From contig NZ_CP118632.1 of the NCBI RefSeq assembly GCF_028993615.1, forward strand, positions 3,844,001 through 3,908,000: DNA of 64,000 nucleotides, read 5' to 3'. The number at the start of each line of letters is the position of its first letter. The first letter of the stretch is position 1. Origin of the DNA: Herbaspirillum sp. WKF16. GTDB taxonomy: Bacteria; Pseudomonadota; Gammaproteobacteria; Burkholderiales; Burkholderiaceae_D. The position numbers and the translations under genes were made by a program. This document shows, in pieces, positions 36,530 through 44,918 of this stretch. The notes beneath the pieces are model-generated. The model did not search any database. It was not told the DNA's origin and saw only the letters and a list, made by a program, of their open reading frames with translations.

Positions 36530-36958
36530 GATGGTTCGGCGGAAAAACCGTCCCCGCGCCGGCCTTGGCGACGGATCGCAAGGGGTGGGCGCCTTGGGCC
36601 GGCAACCGGCTTCGACTTTTGTTTAAACGGGTGGATCGCAGGCGGCATGCCTGCGAAGGACAGCTTCAGCGAAAAAAGAGAAACGGAGTTCGTCGATTCA
36701 GCGGAGAAACTTCAAGCATGATACCTGAAAGCGGCAAAGCTTTCGCGGCGCAGCATTTCTGACTGCATTTTCACCCTCTCGCAGCATGCGACGCGCGCCG
36801 ACAGGGAGAAGCGGGCGCGGCCGCGGCGCACCACGATACGCCAAGGCGAGCCCTTGCCGCCGCATCGCCGTGAATAGCCCGCAATCCCCGCCGAAAAAGG
36901 GCAAGGCCGCCGCATGATGCATGCGAGCGGCCTCGACAGTGTTTGCGAGCCGGAGGTT
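36530..36958. other. Intergenic region, no gene seen
   Basis: 429 bp between the MFS start and the end of the OmpR-type regulator gene. Short frames on both strands lack ribosome sites and have shadow-like composition. It must hold the MFS promoter; no clear hexamers were found. Confidence 0.4.
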
Positions 36959-37669
36959 TCAGCTGTCGAGCACGATGTCGACCGCGGTGCTCCGGCGCAG
37001 CATCAGGAATCCTTCGCCATAGATGTTGCGGATCTGCATCGGCGCGTCTTCCATCGAGCGCAGTTTCTGGCGCACCCGGTAGATCAGCGCGTCGATGCGG
37101 TGGGCATCGTACTCTTCGGCGCCGGATCGCAGCAGGTCGAACAACTGATTGTGCGAGACCGGATAGTTGGGACTCTGCAGCAGCGCGGCCAGCGCGGTGC
37201 TTTCCTTGTCGGTGAATTGCAGGGCCACCGAGCCGTTGGAGGAGAGCCGGCCGGACTTGCGGTTGAAGCTCCATTTCTCGGCCTGCGGCAGGCTCTCGTG
37301 CGAGGCGGTCTTCATGCGGCGCGCCAGCGCGGTCAGGGTGGCTGAGACCTCTTCCAGCCGGACCGGCTTGACCATGTAGTAGTCGGCGCCCTCGCTCATG
37401 CCGCGCACGCGGTCCTCGAAGCGGGTGGTGGCGGTCAGGATGACGATGCCCATCGATGGGAAGTGCTGGCGTATGGAGGCCAGTTCAGGCAGCAGGTTGC
37501 CGTCGGGCAAACCCACGTCGGCGACCAGGATGTCGGGCTGGCGGCTCTTGAGGATCACCAGCGCCTCCGCCAGAGAGGAGCAGCCGGAGGCCTCGTAACC
37601 CAATCCCCCGATGTGGCCGGCGAGCATCTCGCGCCAGTCGTTCTCGTGTTCAACGATCAGTACTTTCAT
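36959..37669 (-). CDS. Response regulator, OmpR/PhoB-like (receiver plus winged helix)
   Basis: A 236-aa protein. The receiver domain (about 1-115) has VEHEND in place of the usual acidic pair, the phospho-acceptor in ILVADVGLPDG, TATT and VKPVR. The C-terminal winged-helix DNA-binding domain follows (LQFTDKESTALAALLQSPNYPVSHNQLFDLLRS ... HRIDALIYRVRQKLRSM ... IRNIYGEGFLML). No histidine kinase gene is adjacent, so it is an orphan regulator. ATG at 37669 follows AAGAGTG; a GTG one codon upstream is possible. Confidence 0.88.
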   Translation of the reverse strand: MKVLIVEHENDWREMLAGHIGGLGYEASGCSSLAEALVILKSRQPDILVADVGLPDGNLLPELASIRQHFPSMGIVILTATTRFEDRVRGMSEGADYYMVKPVRLEEVSATLTALARRMKTASHESLPQAEKWSFNRKSGRLSSNGSVALQFTDKESTALAALLQSPNYPVSHNQLFDLLRSGAEEYDAHRIDALIYRVRQKLRSMEDAPMQIRNIYGEGFLMLRRSTAVDIVLDS

Positions 37670-37865
37670 CACTCTTGCCGTTCGGACGACCCTGTTCTTA
37701 TGACTGCAGGCGCATCGCCGCCGCGTCCTCCCGGACGCGCTTCCAGGCCCACCCCACGGGCGCGGAGATGCTTTCCATAATCACAACGTTATACAGAAAA
37801 TATCTGTCGAGAAAATCATAAAAACTCGCAGATACTTCACCCCTGAAAAACTGCAAAACCTTTGC

Positions 37866-38231
37866 TCAGCGCAGCAGCTGGGCCACCGTGGTCAACAGGT
37901 GGTCGACCGAACATGGCTTGAGCAGGAAGGCTGAAATCTCCGGAAAGTAGACGCTGGCGGCAGGCAGGTTGGCGCTGATCAGCGCCACCGGAATATGGCC
38001 GTAGCGATCGTGCGACTTGATGTAGCGCGCCAGTTCGATGCCATCCATCTCCGGCATGCTCATGTCGGTCAGCACGATGTTGGGCACACGCGACTGCATG
38101 CGCTCGATCGCCTCGATGCCGTTGGCTGCGGCGATGACCGAAAGCCCGCTGTTTTCGAGGATTTCGCACAACATCTCGCGCGAATCCTGGTGATCTTCCA
38201 CGACCAATACCGTCTTGCGTGCTGCGTTCAT
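37866..38231 (-). CDS. Stand-alone receiver domain protein (CheY-like)
   Basis: A 121-aa protein with a complete receiver: VLVVEDHQDSREM (acidic pair ED), phospho-acceptor in IVLTDMSMPEMDG, VALISAN and FLLKPCS. ATG at 38231 follows GGCGGGAG. The 192-bp AT-rich gap after it (37673-37865) probably holds the promoter of the downstream OmpR-type regulator. Likely a phosphorelay or protein-interaction module. No output domain. Confidence 0.87.
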   Translation of the reverse strand: MNAARKTVLVVEDHQDSREMLCEILENSGLSVIAAANGIEAIERMQSRVPNIVLTDMSMPEMDGIELARYIKSHDRYGHIPVALISANLPAASVYFPEISAFLLKPCSVDHLLTTVAQLLR

Positions 38232-38751
38232 CTCCCGCCCCTCTCCCCTGTGCCGGCCGCCCCTTGCGGCCTGCGATCGTTCCATGTGAGCGATGGTGAT
38301 CTTTCGCGACAATTCGCGGTATCAGGAATTTCCTGATTAAAAAGACAACATTTCAATATTAATAACAAAATGCGGCTTGCGCGAGCAGCAAGCCTGCGCG
38401 CGCCGCGCCGACGGCGGCGTCTTCCTACACGCACATGCTCGCTGCGCCGATGGCGCGAAGCGAGGCCGCTGCCCCACCATGTGCTTCCGTCGCCGGCCCA
38501 GTTCGGCCGGCAACGCCACCGTGAGGAACCCATGCCACCAGCCAAGCCCGGCAGCGTCGCGCTGCATTTTTCATCCTGCCTGCCCTTGCGCGCGCACGCC
38601 TCGCCCACCCCGGCCGCGCGCGCGGTAGCGGGCGCGGCGCGACGGCGCAAGGGGCGCGGCGAGGAACGCCCCAAGCAGAACCGCGGGCGCTGGCAAGGCT
38701 ATTACTGCCCGGGACGGGCGGAAGGCTGAGCAGGGAAAGCCGGAGCAAGGA
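38232..38751. other. Intergenic region with one weak small-ORF candidate
   Basis: 520 bp. A plus-strand frame 38532-38729 (MPPAKPGSVALHF..., 65 codons) has GAGGAA three bases before its ATG, but is Arg/Ala/Pro-rich and could be chance. The region 38330-38370 is AT-rich and probably holds the promoter of the receiver gene at 37866-38231. Confidence 0.3.
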
Positions 38752-38783
38752 AGCAAAAAGAAAAAGCCGCCCCGAAGGCGGCC
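38752..38783 (-). terminator. Intrinsic terminator of the kaiC-receiver unit
   Basis: On the minus strand, GCCGCC-TTCGGG-GCGGC followed by TTTTTCTTTTT. It lies just downstream of the receiver gene that ends at 38817. Confidence 0.88.
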
Positions 38784-38816
38784 TTGTCTTTGCGCAAACG
38801 CGCGCGCACGGCGGGG

Positions 38817-39212
38817 TCAGGAATGCGGCGGCAAAAGCCGCTGCACCTCATCGAGCAGGCGTTTGAAAAACACCGGCTTGCGCAGGAACAGGTTGTGGCT
38901 GGATAGCGACAGGTCATGCAGCTCCGGCGCGCCGCTGCACAGGATCACCGGCAATTTCTCGCCGCCGGGCAACTTGCGCAGCGCCGCGCAGAATTCCAGG
39001 CCGTTCATGACCGGCATCATGCAGTCCGAGATCACCAGGTCCGGCAAGGCCTGCCGGGCCTTGGCCAGGCCTTCGGCGCCGTGGTTGGCGATGACGACCG
39101 AGAAGCCGTGCAGCTCGAACAGCATCGAATAAGTGTCCGTGATATCGACCTCGTCATCCACGATCATGATGACGGGCGACGCCGGAACCGGAGATGCTGG
39201 CGCAGTCGACAT
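38817..39212 (-). CDS. Stand-alone receiver domain protein coupled to KaiC-like gene
   Basis: A 131-aa receiver with a short Ala/Pro-rich leader: PVIMIVDDEVDITDTYSML (acidic DD), phospho-acceptor in LVISDCMMPVMNG, LCSGAP and FLRKPVFFKRLL. ATG at 39212 lies two bases after the kaiC-like stop, with GGTGAG upstream, so the two are translated together. Its partner is probably the KaiC-like ATPase or a kinase elsewhere. Followed by a strong terminator. Confidence 0.9.
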   Translation of the reverse strand: MSTAPASPVPASPVIMIVDDEVDITDTYSMLFELHGFSVVIANHGAEGLAKARQALPDLVISDCMMPVMNGLEFCAALRKLPGGEKLPVILCSGAPELHDLSLSSHNLFLRKPVFFKRLLDEVQRLLPPHS

Positions 39213-39214
39213 GT

Positions 39215-40687
39215 TCAACGCTCACCCGGCAGTTGCCCTGAAGAGCCCACCAGCCCGTCGATCTCGATACCCGCGTCGGAGATGTTCATGATGCGGTTGG
39301 CGCCGTCGTAGCCGTTCTCGCGCAACTTCATCACCGAGATCTGGCGGCGGTTGACCTCGTGCTGCGCGATGTACTCCAGCAGCATCACGTTCTCGTACAG
39401 TTGCGACGACGAGGGATCGACCTGCGGGCGCGACTCGCGGAAGTACGGCAGCTGTTCCGAGATGAAGGTGGTCACGCCGCGCGCGCGCAGCTCGTTGGTC
39501 AGCGCCACCAGGAAAGGCCGCACGCGCTGCTGCTGCACCACGATGCTGCGCAGGCCGTCCACGCCGTCGATCAGCAGGCGCGTGACGCCGCGGCGGGCGA
39601 TATTGTCCAGCATGCGCTTGGCCAGGTCGTCGCACAGCATTTCCAGCGGCAATTGCCAGATCATTTCCAGCGCGCCGCTCTCCATGTGGCCGTCGAGCTG
39701 CATGCCGGCCTTGCGCGCCTTGGCCAGCAGGCGCTCGGGCGATTCGTAGAAACCGACGATGAGGCATTGCTGGCCGTCCTTCAGGCCCTGCTCGATGAAA
39801 TGCAGGCCCATCAGCGTCTTGCCCACGCCCGGGCTGCCCAGCAGGCAGGTGATGGAACCGCTCACCACGCCGCCGCCGATGCACTTGTCCCAGGAAGGGA
39901 TGCCGACGCTGACGTAACGGTCGGAGGTGCCCGGCACCTTGCCGGCGCGGGTAGCCGTGGCCTCGAAGCGCGGGAAGATCTCCACCCCGCTGCGGTTGAT
40001 CTCGAACACGTGCTTGCCCAGCAGGTGGTCGGCGCCGCGCACCTTGAACACCTTGATCTCGCGCACCAGCTGCATACCCTGCTCGTGCTGGCTCAGCTCA
40101 ATGACGCCGTCCACCAGCGTGTTCTCGGACTCGGGCAGGTTGCCCTCCACCGGCGAGAGCAGCAGGGTCGTGCAATTCATGGTGAACACCAGCGAATTGA
40201 GCGAATGCATGAACTCCGACAGGTTCAGGTCGGACGGCCCGGAGTCTCGCACCGAGCGGAACCCGTCGATCACCAGCATGCCCGGCCGATGGCGGCTGAG
40301 CTCGGCGGTGATCAGCTTGAGCAGGCCGCGCAAGCCCTCGCCGGCCAGGCTGGCGTAACCGCTGAGCATCTGCAGTTGGCTGCCCACCAGGCTATCGTCG
40401 AAGAAATCGAAATTGCTTACATGGTGGAGCATCTTGGCGTGCGACTCGGCGATCAGCGTGAGCAACATCACCTTCTCGCCTGCGCGCGCCTGCAGGAAAC
40501 CGGCCTGGCAAGCCAGCGTGGTCTTGCCGCTGCCGGCCAGCCCCTGGATCAGGTAGAGGCTGCCGGCGGGCAGCCCGCCGCCGAGGATTTCGTCGAAGCC
40601 GGCGATGCCCGTGCGCAGCAAGGGAATGCGATTGGGCCGTCCCGTCCCGCCCGCGGTCTGCGCGTCTGTCTGCTGGTGGTCGCTCAT
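39215..40687 (-). CDS. KaiC-like double RecA-domain ATPase
   Basis: A 490-aa protein with two KaiC/RAD55 domains. The first has Walker A GLAGSGKTT (49-57) and a Walker-B-like MLVIDGFRSV. The second has Walker A GSPGVGKTL (284-292) and LLIDGVDGLRS. Acidic residues follow each P-loop at the expected distance (LTLIAESHA, VGFYESPER). No KaiA or KaiB is nearby, so this is one of the clock-independent KaiC homologues common in proteobacteria, often linked to response regulators. ATG at 40687 is chosen over an upstream in-frame start because the family begins soon after (TGIAGFDEILGGGLPAGSLYLI). Confidence 0.9.
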   Translation of the reverse strand: MSDHQQTDAQTAGGTGRPNRIPLLRTGIAGFDEILGGGLPAGSLYLIQGLAGSGKTTLACQAGFLQARAGEKVMLLTLIAESHAKMLHHVSNFDFFDDSLVGSQLQMLSGYASLAGEGLRGLLKLITAELSRHRPGMLVIDGFRSVRDSGPSDLNLSEFMHSLNSLVFTMNCTTLLLSPVEGNLPESENTLVDGVIELSQHEQGMQLVREIKVFKVRGADHLLGKHVFEINRSGVEIFPRFEATATRAGKVPGTSDRYVSVGIPSWDKCIGGGVVSGSITCLLGSPGVGKTLMGLHFIEQGLKDGQQCLIVGFYESPERLLAKARKAGMQLDGHMESGALEMIWQLPLEMLCDDLAKRMLDNIARRGVTRLLIDGVDGLRSIVVQQQRVRPFLVALTNELRARGVTTFISEQLPYFRESRPQVDPSSSQLYENVMLLEYIAQHEVNRRQISVMKLRENGYDGANRIMNISDAGIEIDGLVGSSGQLPGER

Positions 40688-40738
40688 GGAAATATAAGGC
40701 CTTGGAATTATTGTGCGAAAGTGGCAATTTTTATGCGC

Positions 40739-40744
40739 ATTATA
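40739..40744 (-). promoter_or_regulatory. Candidate -10 box for the KaiC-like gene
   Basis: A TATAAT hexamer on the minus strand, about 52 bp upstream of the ATG. No good -35 is found 16-18 bp upstream, so this is tentative. Confidence 0.4.
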
Positions 40745-40868
40745 CGTTCGCCCTTCTTTTGGATAGGCCATCGGACCCGGCAAAAAGTTGCATCTGAGCA
40801 GGCAGAAAGATCATCAAGTTTCATCGCCGGCTGCCGTAGACGACACACCGGCACGATCACAGGACCCC

Positions 40869-41339
40869 ATGCAAATCACGGCCAAGCCCCAGGACTACTC
40901 CACTGCGTCCGCGACCACCCCGGCGCCCGAGGCGCCGGCAACGGCTGCGGCTGCGGCTGCGGCTGCGGCCGTCGCAGCCGGCAGCCCGAGCGCGGACGCA
41001 TCGGCGTCGGCCGTGGTGTCGCTGTCGCCCCAGGGGCAGGCGCTGGCGGCCTCGGCCGGCAAGCCCGCGGCGCTCTCGCTGCCCGACCTGGAAGGCATCG
41101 CCAAGCTCGACCAGGCGCTGGCCGGGGTCTCCGACGCCAGCCCGGCCCAGGCGCGCGCCCAGGCCCAGCTGAAACGGGGGCAGGACAAACTCAAGTCCAA
41201 GTTCTCGATGCTGGACGTGGACGCCTTCCGCAACATCCGCGCCAAGCTGCAGCAGCGCCCCGAGCCCACGACCGAACAGAAAAAGGCCGATGAAGCCACC
41301 TTCAAGCAGCGCATCGAAGACGGCAAGCCGCTGCTGTGA
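40869..41339 (+). CDS. Unknown Ala/Pro-rich small protein (156 aa)
   Basis: Starts MQITAKPQDYSTASATTPAPEAP, then a long Ala tract, then a charged helical part (LDQALAGVSDASPAQARAQAQLKRGQDKLKSKFSMLDVDAFRNIRAKLQQRPEPTTEQKKADEATFKQRIEDGKPLL). No signal peptide, no membrane segment. The Ala tract is coded by about five GCGGCT hexamers. AGGAC precedes ATG 40869. Divergent from the kaiC-like gene. Function not recognised. Confidence 0.6.
   Translation: MQITAKPQDYSTASATTPAPEAPATAAAAAAAAAVAAGSPSADASASAVVSLSPQGQALAASAGKPAALSLPDLEGIAKLDQALAGVSDASPAQARAQAQLKRGQDKLKSKFSMLDVDAFRNIRAKLQQRPEPTTEQKKADEATFKQRIEDGKPLL
40942..40970 (+). repeat. GCGGCT hexanucleotide microsatellite inside a coding region
   Basis: Nearly five tandem GCGGCT units coding Ala-Ala. 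Copy-number change would lengthen or shorten the Ala tract without shifting frame. Confidence 0.8.
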
Positions 41340-41434
41340 GCGACCGCCCTTCACGCCCCACTGTCGCCGCGCCGACTGTGGCAGGCGGCGATCTTTGATA
41401 AGGTAGCGGCTCGCCCACTGCCTCCGTCCCAAGC

Positions 41435-42226
41435 ATGCGCCTGCTGATCCTCTCCGACCTGCACCTCGAAGTCTGGCGCGAGAACGCGCCCGCCATCCGT
41501 CCCGACGTCAGCCGTCCCGACGCCGTCGTCCTGGCCGGCGACATCGACAAGACCGAACGCGCCCTGGCCTGGGCCGAGCGCACCTTCGCCGGCCTGCCGG
41601 TGATCTACGTCAGCGGCAACCACGAAGGCTACGGCCACAGCTGGGAAGGCGCGCTGCGCGAGCTGGCGCGGCAGGGAGCGTCGTCTTCCAACGTGCGCTT
41701 CCTCGACCGCGGCGCCACCGTGATCGGCGGCGTGCGCTTCCTCGGCGCCACGCTGTGGACGGACTACGAACTGTTCGGGGAAGAAAGAAAGGAGGCGGCG
41801 ATGACCGCCGCCGAGCCGGTGCTGCTGGACTATCGCCGCATCGCGATGGAAGGCGCGGCGCCGGACGGCGGCGCGCGCATGATGACGCCGGCCGACACCG
41901 TCAGGCTGCACCGGGCCGACCTGGACTGGCTGCGGCGGCAGCTGGAGACGCCCTTCGACGGCCGCACCGTGGTGGTCACCCACATGTCGCCCTCGTTGCG
42001 CTCGGTGGCGCCGCGCTATGCGGACGACCTGGTGTCGGCGGCGTTCTCCTCCAACCTGGACGCGCTGGCCGGATATGCCGACCTGTGGGTGCACGGGCAC
42101 ACCCACGACTCGTTCGACTACCGCGTCGGCCGCTGCCGCGTGGTGTGCAATCCCTGCGGCTACGTGCGGCGCGACGGCGGCACCGAGAACCCGCACTACA
42201 ACCCGGACCTGATCGTCGAGATCTGA
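41435..42226 (+). CDS. Metallophosphoesterase
   Basis: A 263-aa calcineurin-like phosphoesterase with all metal motifs: SDLHLE (Asp8, His10), GDID (Asp36), GNHE (Asn62, His63), VVTHMSPS and GHTHDSFDY. Family members hydrolyse phosphomono- or diesters such as cAMP or nucleotides; the substrate cannot be chosen. ATG at 41435 is followed directly by the first strand MRLLILSDLHL. Convergent with the nitroreductase gene. Confidence 0.93.
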   Translation: MRLLILSDLHLEVWRENAPAIRPDVSRPDAVVLAGDIDKTERALAWAERTFAGLPVIYVSGNHEGYGHSWEGALRELARQGASSSNVRFLDRGATVIGGVRFLGATLWTDYELFGEERKEAAMTAAEPVLLDYRRIAMEGAAPDGGARMMTPADTVRLHRADLDWLRRQLETPFDGRTVVVTHMSPSLRSVAPRYADDLVSAAFSSNLDALAGYADLWVHGHTHDSFDYRVGRCRVVCNPCGYVRRDGGTENPHYNPDLIVEI

Positions 42227-42260
42227 TCCGGGCCGTCCGCGGTCATGCGCGGCCTCAGAT
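42221..42260. terminator. Weak inverted repeat between convergent genes
   Basis: ATCTGA...TCAGAT outside GGCCG...CGGCC, covering both stop codons. No T-run; could slow convergent transcription. Confidence 0.3.
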
Positions 42261-42908
42261 ATCGGTGAACACCACCGCATCCGCCAGCCGGGACTTCGGC
42301 AGCCCGGCGTTGAAATCATCGGCGCCGCGGTAGCCCAGCCCCACCAGCACCGTGCTGCTGAAGCCTTGCTGGCGCAAGCCCAGCTCCTCGTCCAGCACGC
42401 GGGCGTTGAAACCTTCCATCGGCACCGCGTCGATCTCCAGCGCGGCCGCGCCCAGCAGCACCGTGCCCAGCGCCAGGTAGACCTGCTTCTCCATCCAGTG
42501 CTGCGCATCCTTCTGGTCGTAGCGGTGCAGGTTGCTGTACATCAGGCGCGAGGCGCGCGTGCCGGCCTTGGCTTCGGGGTTGACGAACCGGCCGTCGCGC
42601 TCTTCCTGCGCCAGCAGCGCCTCCAGGTGCCCGTCGTCGATGGCGGTGCGGGCCGCCAGCACCAGCACGTGCGAGGCGTTGAGGATCTTCGGCAGGTTGT
42701 AGGGATAGCCGGCTTCGGCGGCCTTGCCGATGCGGGCCTTGCCGGCCTCGGTCGAGGCCAGCACGAAGTGCCAGGGCTGCGAATTGACCGAGGACGGCGC
42801 CAGGCGCAGCAGCTCGCGCAGTTCGGCGATCACCCCTTCCGGGATCTTGCGGGCCGGGTCGAAGGCTTTGGTGGAATGGCGCTTGCGGGCGTACTGGACG
42901 ATGCTCAT
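42255..42908 (-). CDS. nfsB: Oxygen-insensitive NAD(P)H nitroreductase, NfsB type
   Basis: A 217-aa flavoprotein, the same length as E. coli NfsB. Conserved: RKRHSTKAFDPARKIPEG (FMN-binding Arg/Ser), PSSVNSQPWHFVLA, and GLGYRGADDFNAGLPKSRL near the end. Expected to reduce nitroaromatics or quinones with NAD(P)H. ATG at 42908 is chosen because family similarity starts with it. Divergent from a LysR-type gene that is now broken, which probably once regulated it through the palindrome at 43015-43033. Confidence 0.92.
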   Translation of the reverse strand: MSIVQYARKRHSTKAFDPARKIPEGVIAELRELLRLAPSSVNSQPWHFVLASTEAGKARIGKAAEAGYPYNLPKILNASHVLVLAARTAIDDGHLEALLAQEERDGRFVNPEAKAGTRASRLMYSNLHRYDQKDAQHWMEKQVYLALGTVLLGAAALEIDAVPMEGFNARVLDEELGLRQQGFSSTVLVGLGYRGADDFNAGLPKSRLADAVVFTDI

Positions 42909-43014
42909 GGGTTCTCCTGGTTCATGGATGCGGTCGAAGAAGCGAGATGGCTTCCCTCGTGAAGCATGATCGACGATCCACGGCTTTCAAAAAAGGACAT
43001 GCCGCCAAAAACAT

Positions 43015-43033
43015 TTTCAAAAATATTTTGAAA
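43015..43033. promoter_or_regulatory. Perfect AT-rich palindrome between nfsB and the LysR remnant
   Basis: TTTCAAAAATATTTTGAAA: two perfect 8-bp arms around ATA, fitting a LysR T-N11-A box. A further TTTCAAAA half-site lies at 42985-42992, closer to nfsB. Confidence 0.6.
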
Positions 43034-43079
43034 GTAAAATGACGCCATCCGCCGATCCCGGCGCCCTCTCCCGCATGCC

Positions 43080-43648
43080 ATGATCCGACTGGAAGACCTC
43101 GCCATCTTCGTCTGCGCCGCCGACAACGGCAGCCTCTCCGCCGCCGCGCGCCAGCACGACGTCACGCCGGCAGTGGCCAGCGCGGCCATGAAACGGCTGG
43201 AAGGAGAACTGGGCGCGCGCCTGCTGACGCGCTCTACCCGCAGCCTGCGCCTGACGCCGGACGGCGAGCGCTACCTGCAATACGCGCGCAACACGCTGGC
43301 CGAAGTCAACGCCGGGCGCGATGCGGTGGCGCATGGCCGCCGCGTGGTGGGCGGCAACCTGTCGCTGTCGGCGCCGTCCGACCTCGGCCGCAACCTGATG
43401 CACCCATGGCTGGACGAGTTCCAGAAACTGCATCCGGCGGTGACGCTGCAGGTGCGCATCAGCGACCGCGTGGCCGACATGTTCCGCCAGCCGGTGGACG
43501 TGGCGATCCGCTACAGCCCGCCCGAGGATTCCAGCCTGGTGGCGCTGCCGCTGGAGCCGGACAATCGCCGCGTGCTGTGCGCCTCGCCGGACTACTTCCC
43601 GAGCGCATCGGCCGCTACGTCGCCGCAGGCAATCAGCAAGTCAATTGA
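43080..43648 (+). pseudogene. LysR-family regulator with an internal deletion
   Basis: The first about 170 codons are a normal LysR protein: the HTH (MIRLEDLAIFVCAADNGSLSAAARQHDVTPAVASAAMKRLEGELGARLLTRSTRSLRLT) and the start of the effector domain, up to VLCASPDYF. The frame then runs out of family similarity. In the next frame a plausible LysR C-terminus, ERIGRYVAAGNQQVN and stop at 43646-43648, follows at once. About 100 codons appear to have been lost, with a frame change. The original frame stays open into antisense of the EamA gene, giving a false 275-residue product. Probably non-functional as a regulator, though the HTH may still be made. Confidence 0.75.
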
Positions 43649-43660
43649 AAGGGCGGGCCC

Positions 43661-44623
43661 TCAGCCCTTGGCCGCCAGGCGGCGCACGCCCATCGACGGC
43701 AGCGCCGGCAGCAGCAGGCCCAGGCACAGCAGGCCCATGCCCAGCATCAGGTCGCCCGAGAGCTTCTCGCCGAACACCAGCGCAGACAGCGTCAGGCCCA
43801 CCACCGGCACGCCCAGCATGCACACCGACACCGTCACCGGCGACAGGCGCTGGGTCATCTGCAGCACGATCAGGAAGGTCAGCGCGGTGGCCAGCGGGCC
43901 GGTATAGGCGATCACATACCAGGAGTGGCTCTCGGCCAGGAACAGCGGCGCGCCCTCGAAGGTGAAGGCCAGCGCGCACAGCGGCAGCGCCGCCACCAGC
44001 GTCTGCCAGGGCAAGAGGTCGAAGTCCAGCTTCACGTTGGGGGTCAGCTTGATCTGCAGGATGTTCATGGCCCAGGAGAGCGAGGCCGTGCCCAGCATCA
44101 GGTAGCCGATCATGCTGTGCAGGTCGGCATGCAGCAGCGCCGGCAGCACGATCACCGCCATGCCCGCATAGCTGCACACGGTGGCCAGCGATTGCCGGCC
44201 GCTCAGCTTGTGCTTCAACACCAGCGCCGCGCCGGGCACCACCCAGATCGAGGTGGCGTAGGCGATCAGCGAGGCGCGGCCGGGCATGACGAAGTGCAGC
44301 GCGCCGGTCACCAGCGCCGTGAACAAGCCCATCTGCAGCACGCCCACGCCCACCACGATCGGCCATTCGGCGCGCGTGGGCAGGCGCAGCTTGCCGATGG
44401 CGAAGGCGATCACGAAGCTGAGGATGGCTGCGGAGAGGAAGCGGCTGGCCGCGAACCACAGCGGCGGGATGTACTGGCTGCCGAACTTCATCACCGGCCA
44501 GTTGCCGCCCCAGATGCAGATCGCCACCACCACGCAGGCCAGGAACAGCCCGCCCAGGGGCTTCGGTTTGGTCGCGGGCTTGGCGGTGGGGGTGGCGCGG
44601 CTGGCCGCGGCGGCGATCGACAT
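43661..44623 (-). CDS. EamA/DMT family transporter
   Basis: A 320-aa protein with ten hydrophobic segments and two EamA halves: CIWGGNWPVMKFGSQYIPPLWFAASRFLSAAIL, and the second half from about 175 ending GVPVVGLTLSALVFGEKLSGDLMLGMGLLCLGLLLP. A drug/metabolite exporter with unknown substrate. The ATG at 44623 is preferred over the one at 44635 because GGAG lies six bases upstream. The end lies just downstream of the LysR remnant on the opposite strand; whatever removed part of LysR left this gene intact. Confidence 0.9.
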   Translation of the reverse strand: MSIAAAASRATPTAKPATKPKPLGGLFLACVVVAICIWGGNWPVMKFGSQYIPPLWFAASRFLSAAILSFVIAFAIGKLRLPTRAEWPIVVGVGVLQMGLFTALVTGALHFVMPGRASLIAYATSIWVVPGAALVLKHKLSGRQSLATVCSYAGMAVIVLPALLHADLHSMIGYLMLGTASLSWAMNILQIKLTPNVKLDFDLLPWQTLVAALPLCALAFTFEGAPLFLAESHSWYVIAYTGPLATALTFLIVLQMTQRLSPVTVSVCMLGVPVVGLTLSALVFGEKLSGDLMLGMGLLCLGLLLPALPSMGVRRLAAKG

Positions 44624-44814
44624 CTCTGGCTCCATTGGCTAAAAACGGATGCATGCTGCAGCGCATCCAAACGCGTTCAATGGTAGAGAAGAGACAACAA
44701 ATAGTGCTGCCGAATTTACCCGCAGGCAACCCGCCATTCGGCACTTCATGCTGCAAAATCCTGTTTTTCGGATTTATTATTTTTTCAAACCAAATTGGGG
44801 CAGCACATGACGCT
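44624..44814. promoter_or_regulatory. Upstream region of the EamA gene with two inverted repeats
   Basis: GGATGC...GCATCC at about 44647-44668, and TGCCGAAT (44708-44715) ... ATTCGGCA (44736-44743). Candidate operators; no regulator gene can be assigned. Confidence 0.35.
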
Positions 44815-44821
44815 CCCAATG

Positions 44822-44862
44822 AAAAAACGGGCTTGCGCCGCTGTGGCGCACAAGCCCGTTTC
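44822..44862. terminator. Intrinsic terminator of the chemoreceptor gene
   Basis: ACGGGCTTG...CAAGCCCGT stem with inner CGCC/GGCG pairing. The minus strand ends in TTTTTTCATT, and the plus strand has a weaker T-rich tail. Confidence 0.85.
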
Positions 44863-44918
44863 CATTTTCCATTTTTCGCGTGGGGCGGCCTGGCCGCAGC
44901 TTCTCCGACGCTGCGACC

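Noticed and set aside
38370..38729. A 119-residue frame in the gap before the receiver genes
   Set aside because: Extremely Arg/Pro/Ala-rich, overlaps equally open antisense frames. Only the short 38532-38729 part has a ribosome site, and that is noted as weak.
39215..40687. A circadian clock KaiC
   Set aside because: No KaiA or KaiB is nearby and the organism type is not cyanobacterial; called KaiC-like only.
43080..43907. LysR-type protein of 275 residues read straight through
   Set aside because: After about residue 170 it is antisense to the EamA gene and has no LysR similarity; treated as a pseudogene.
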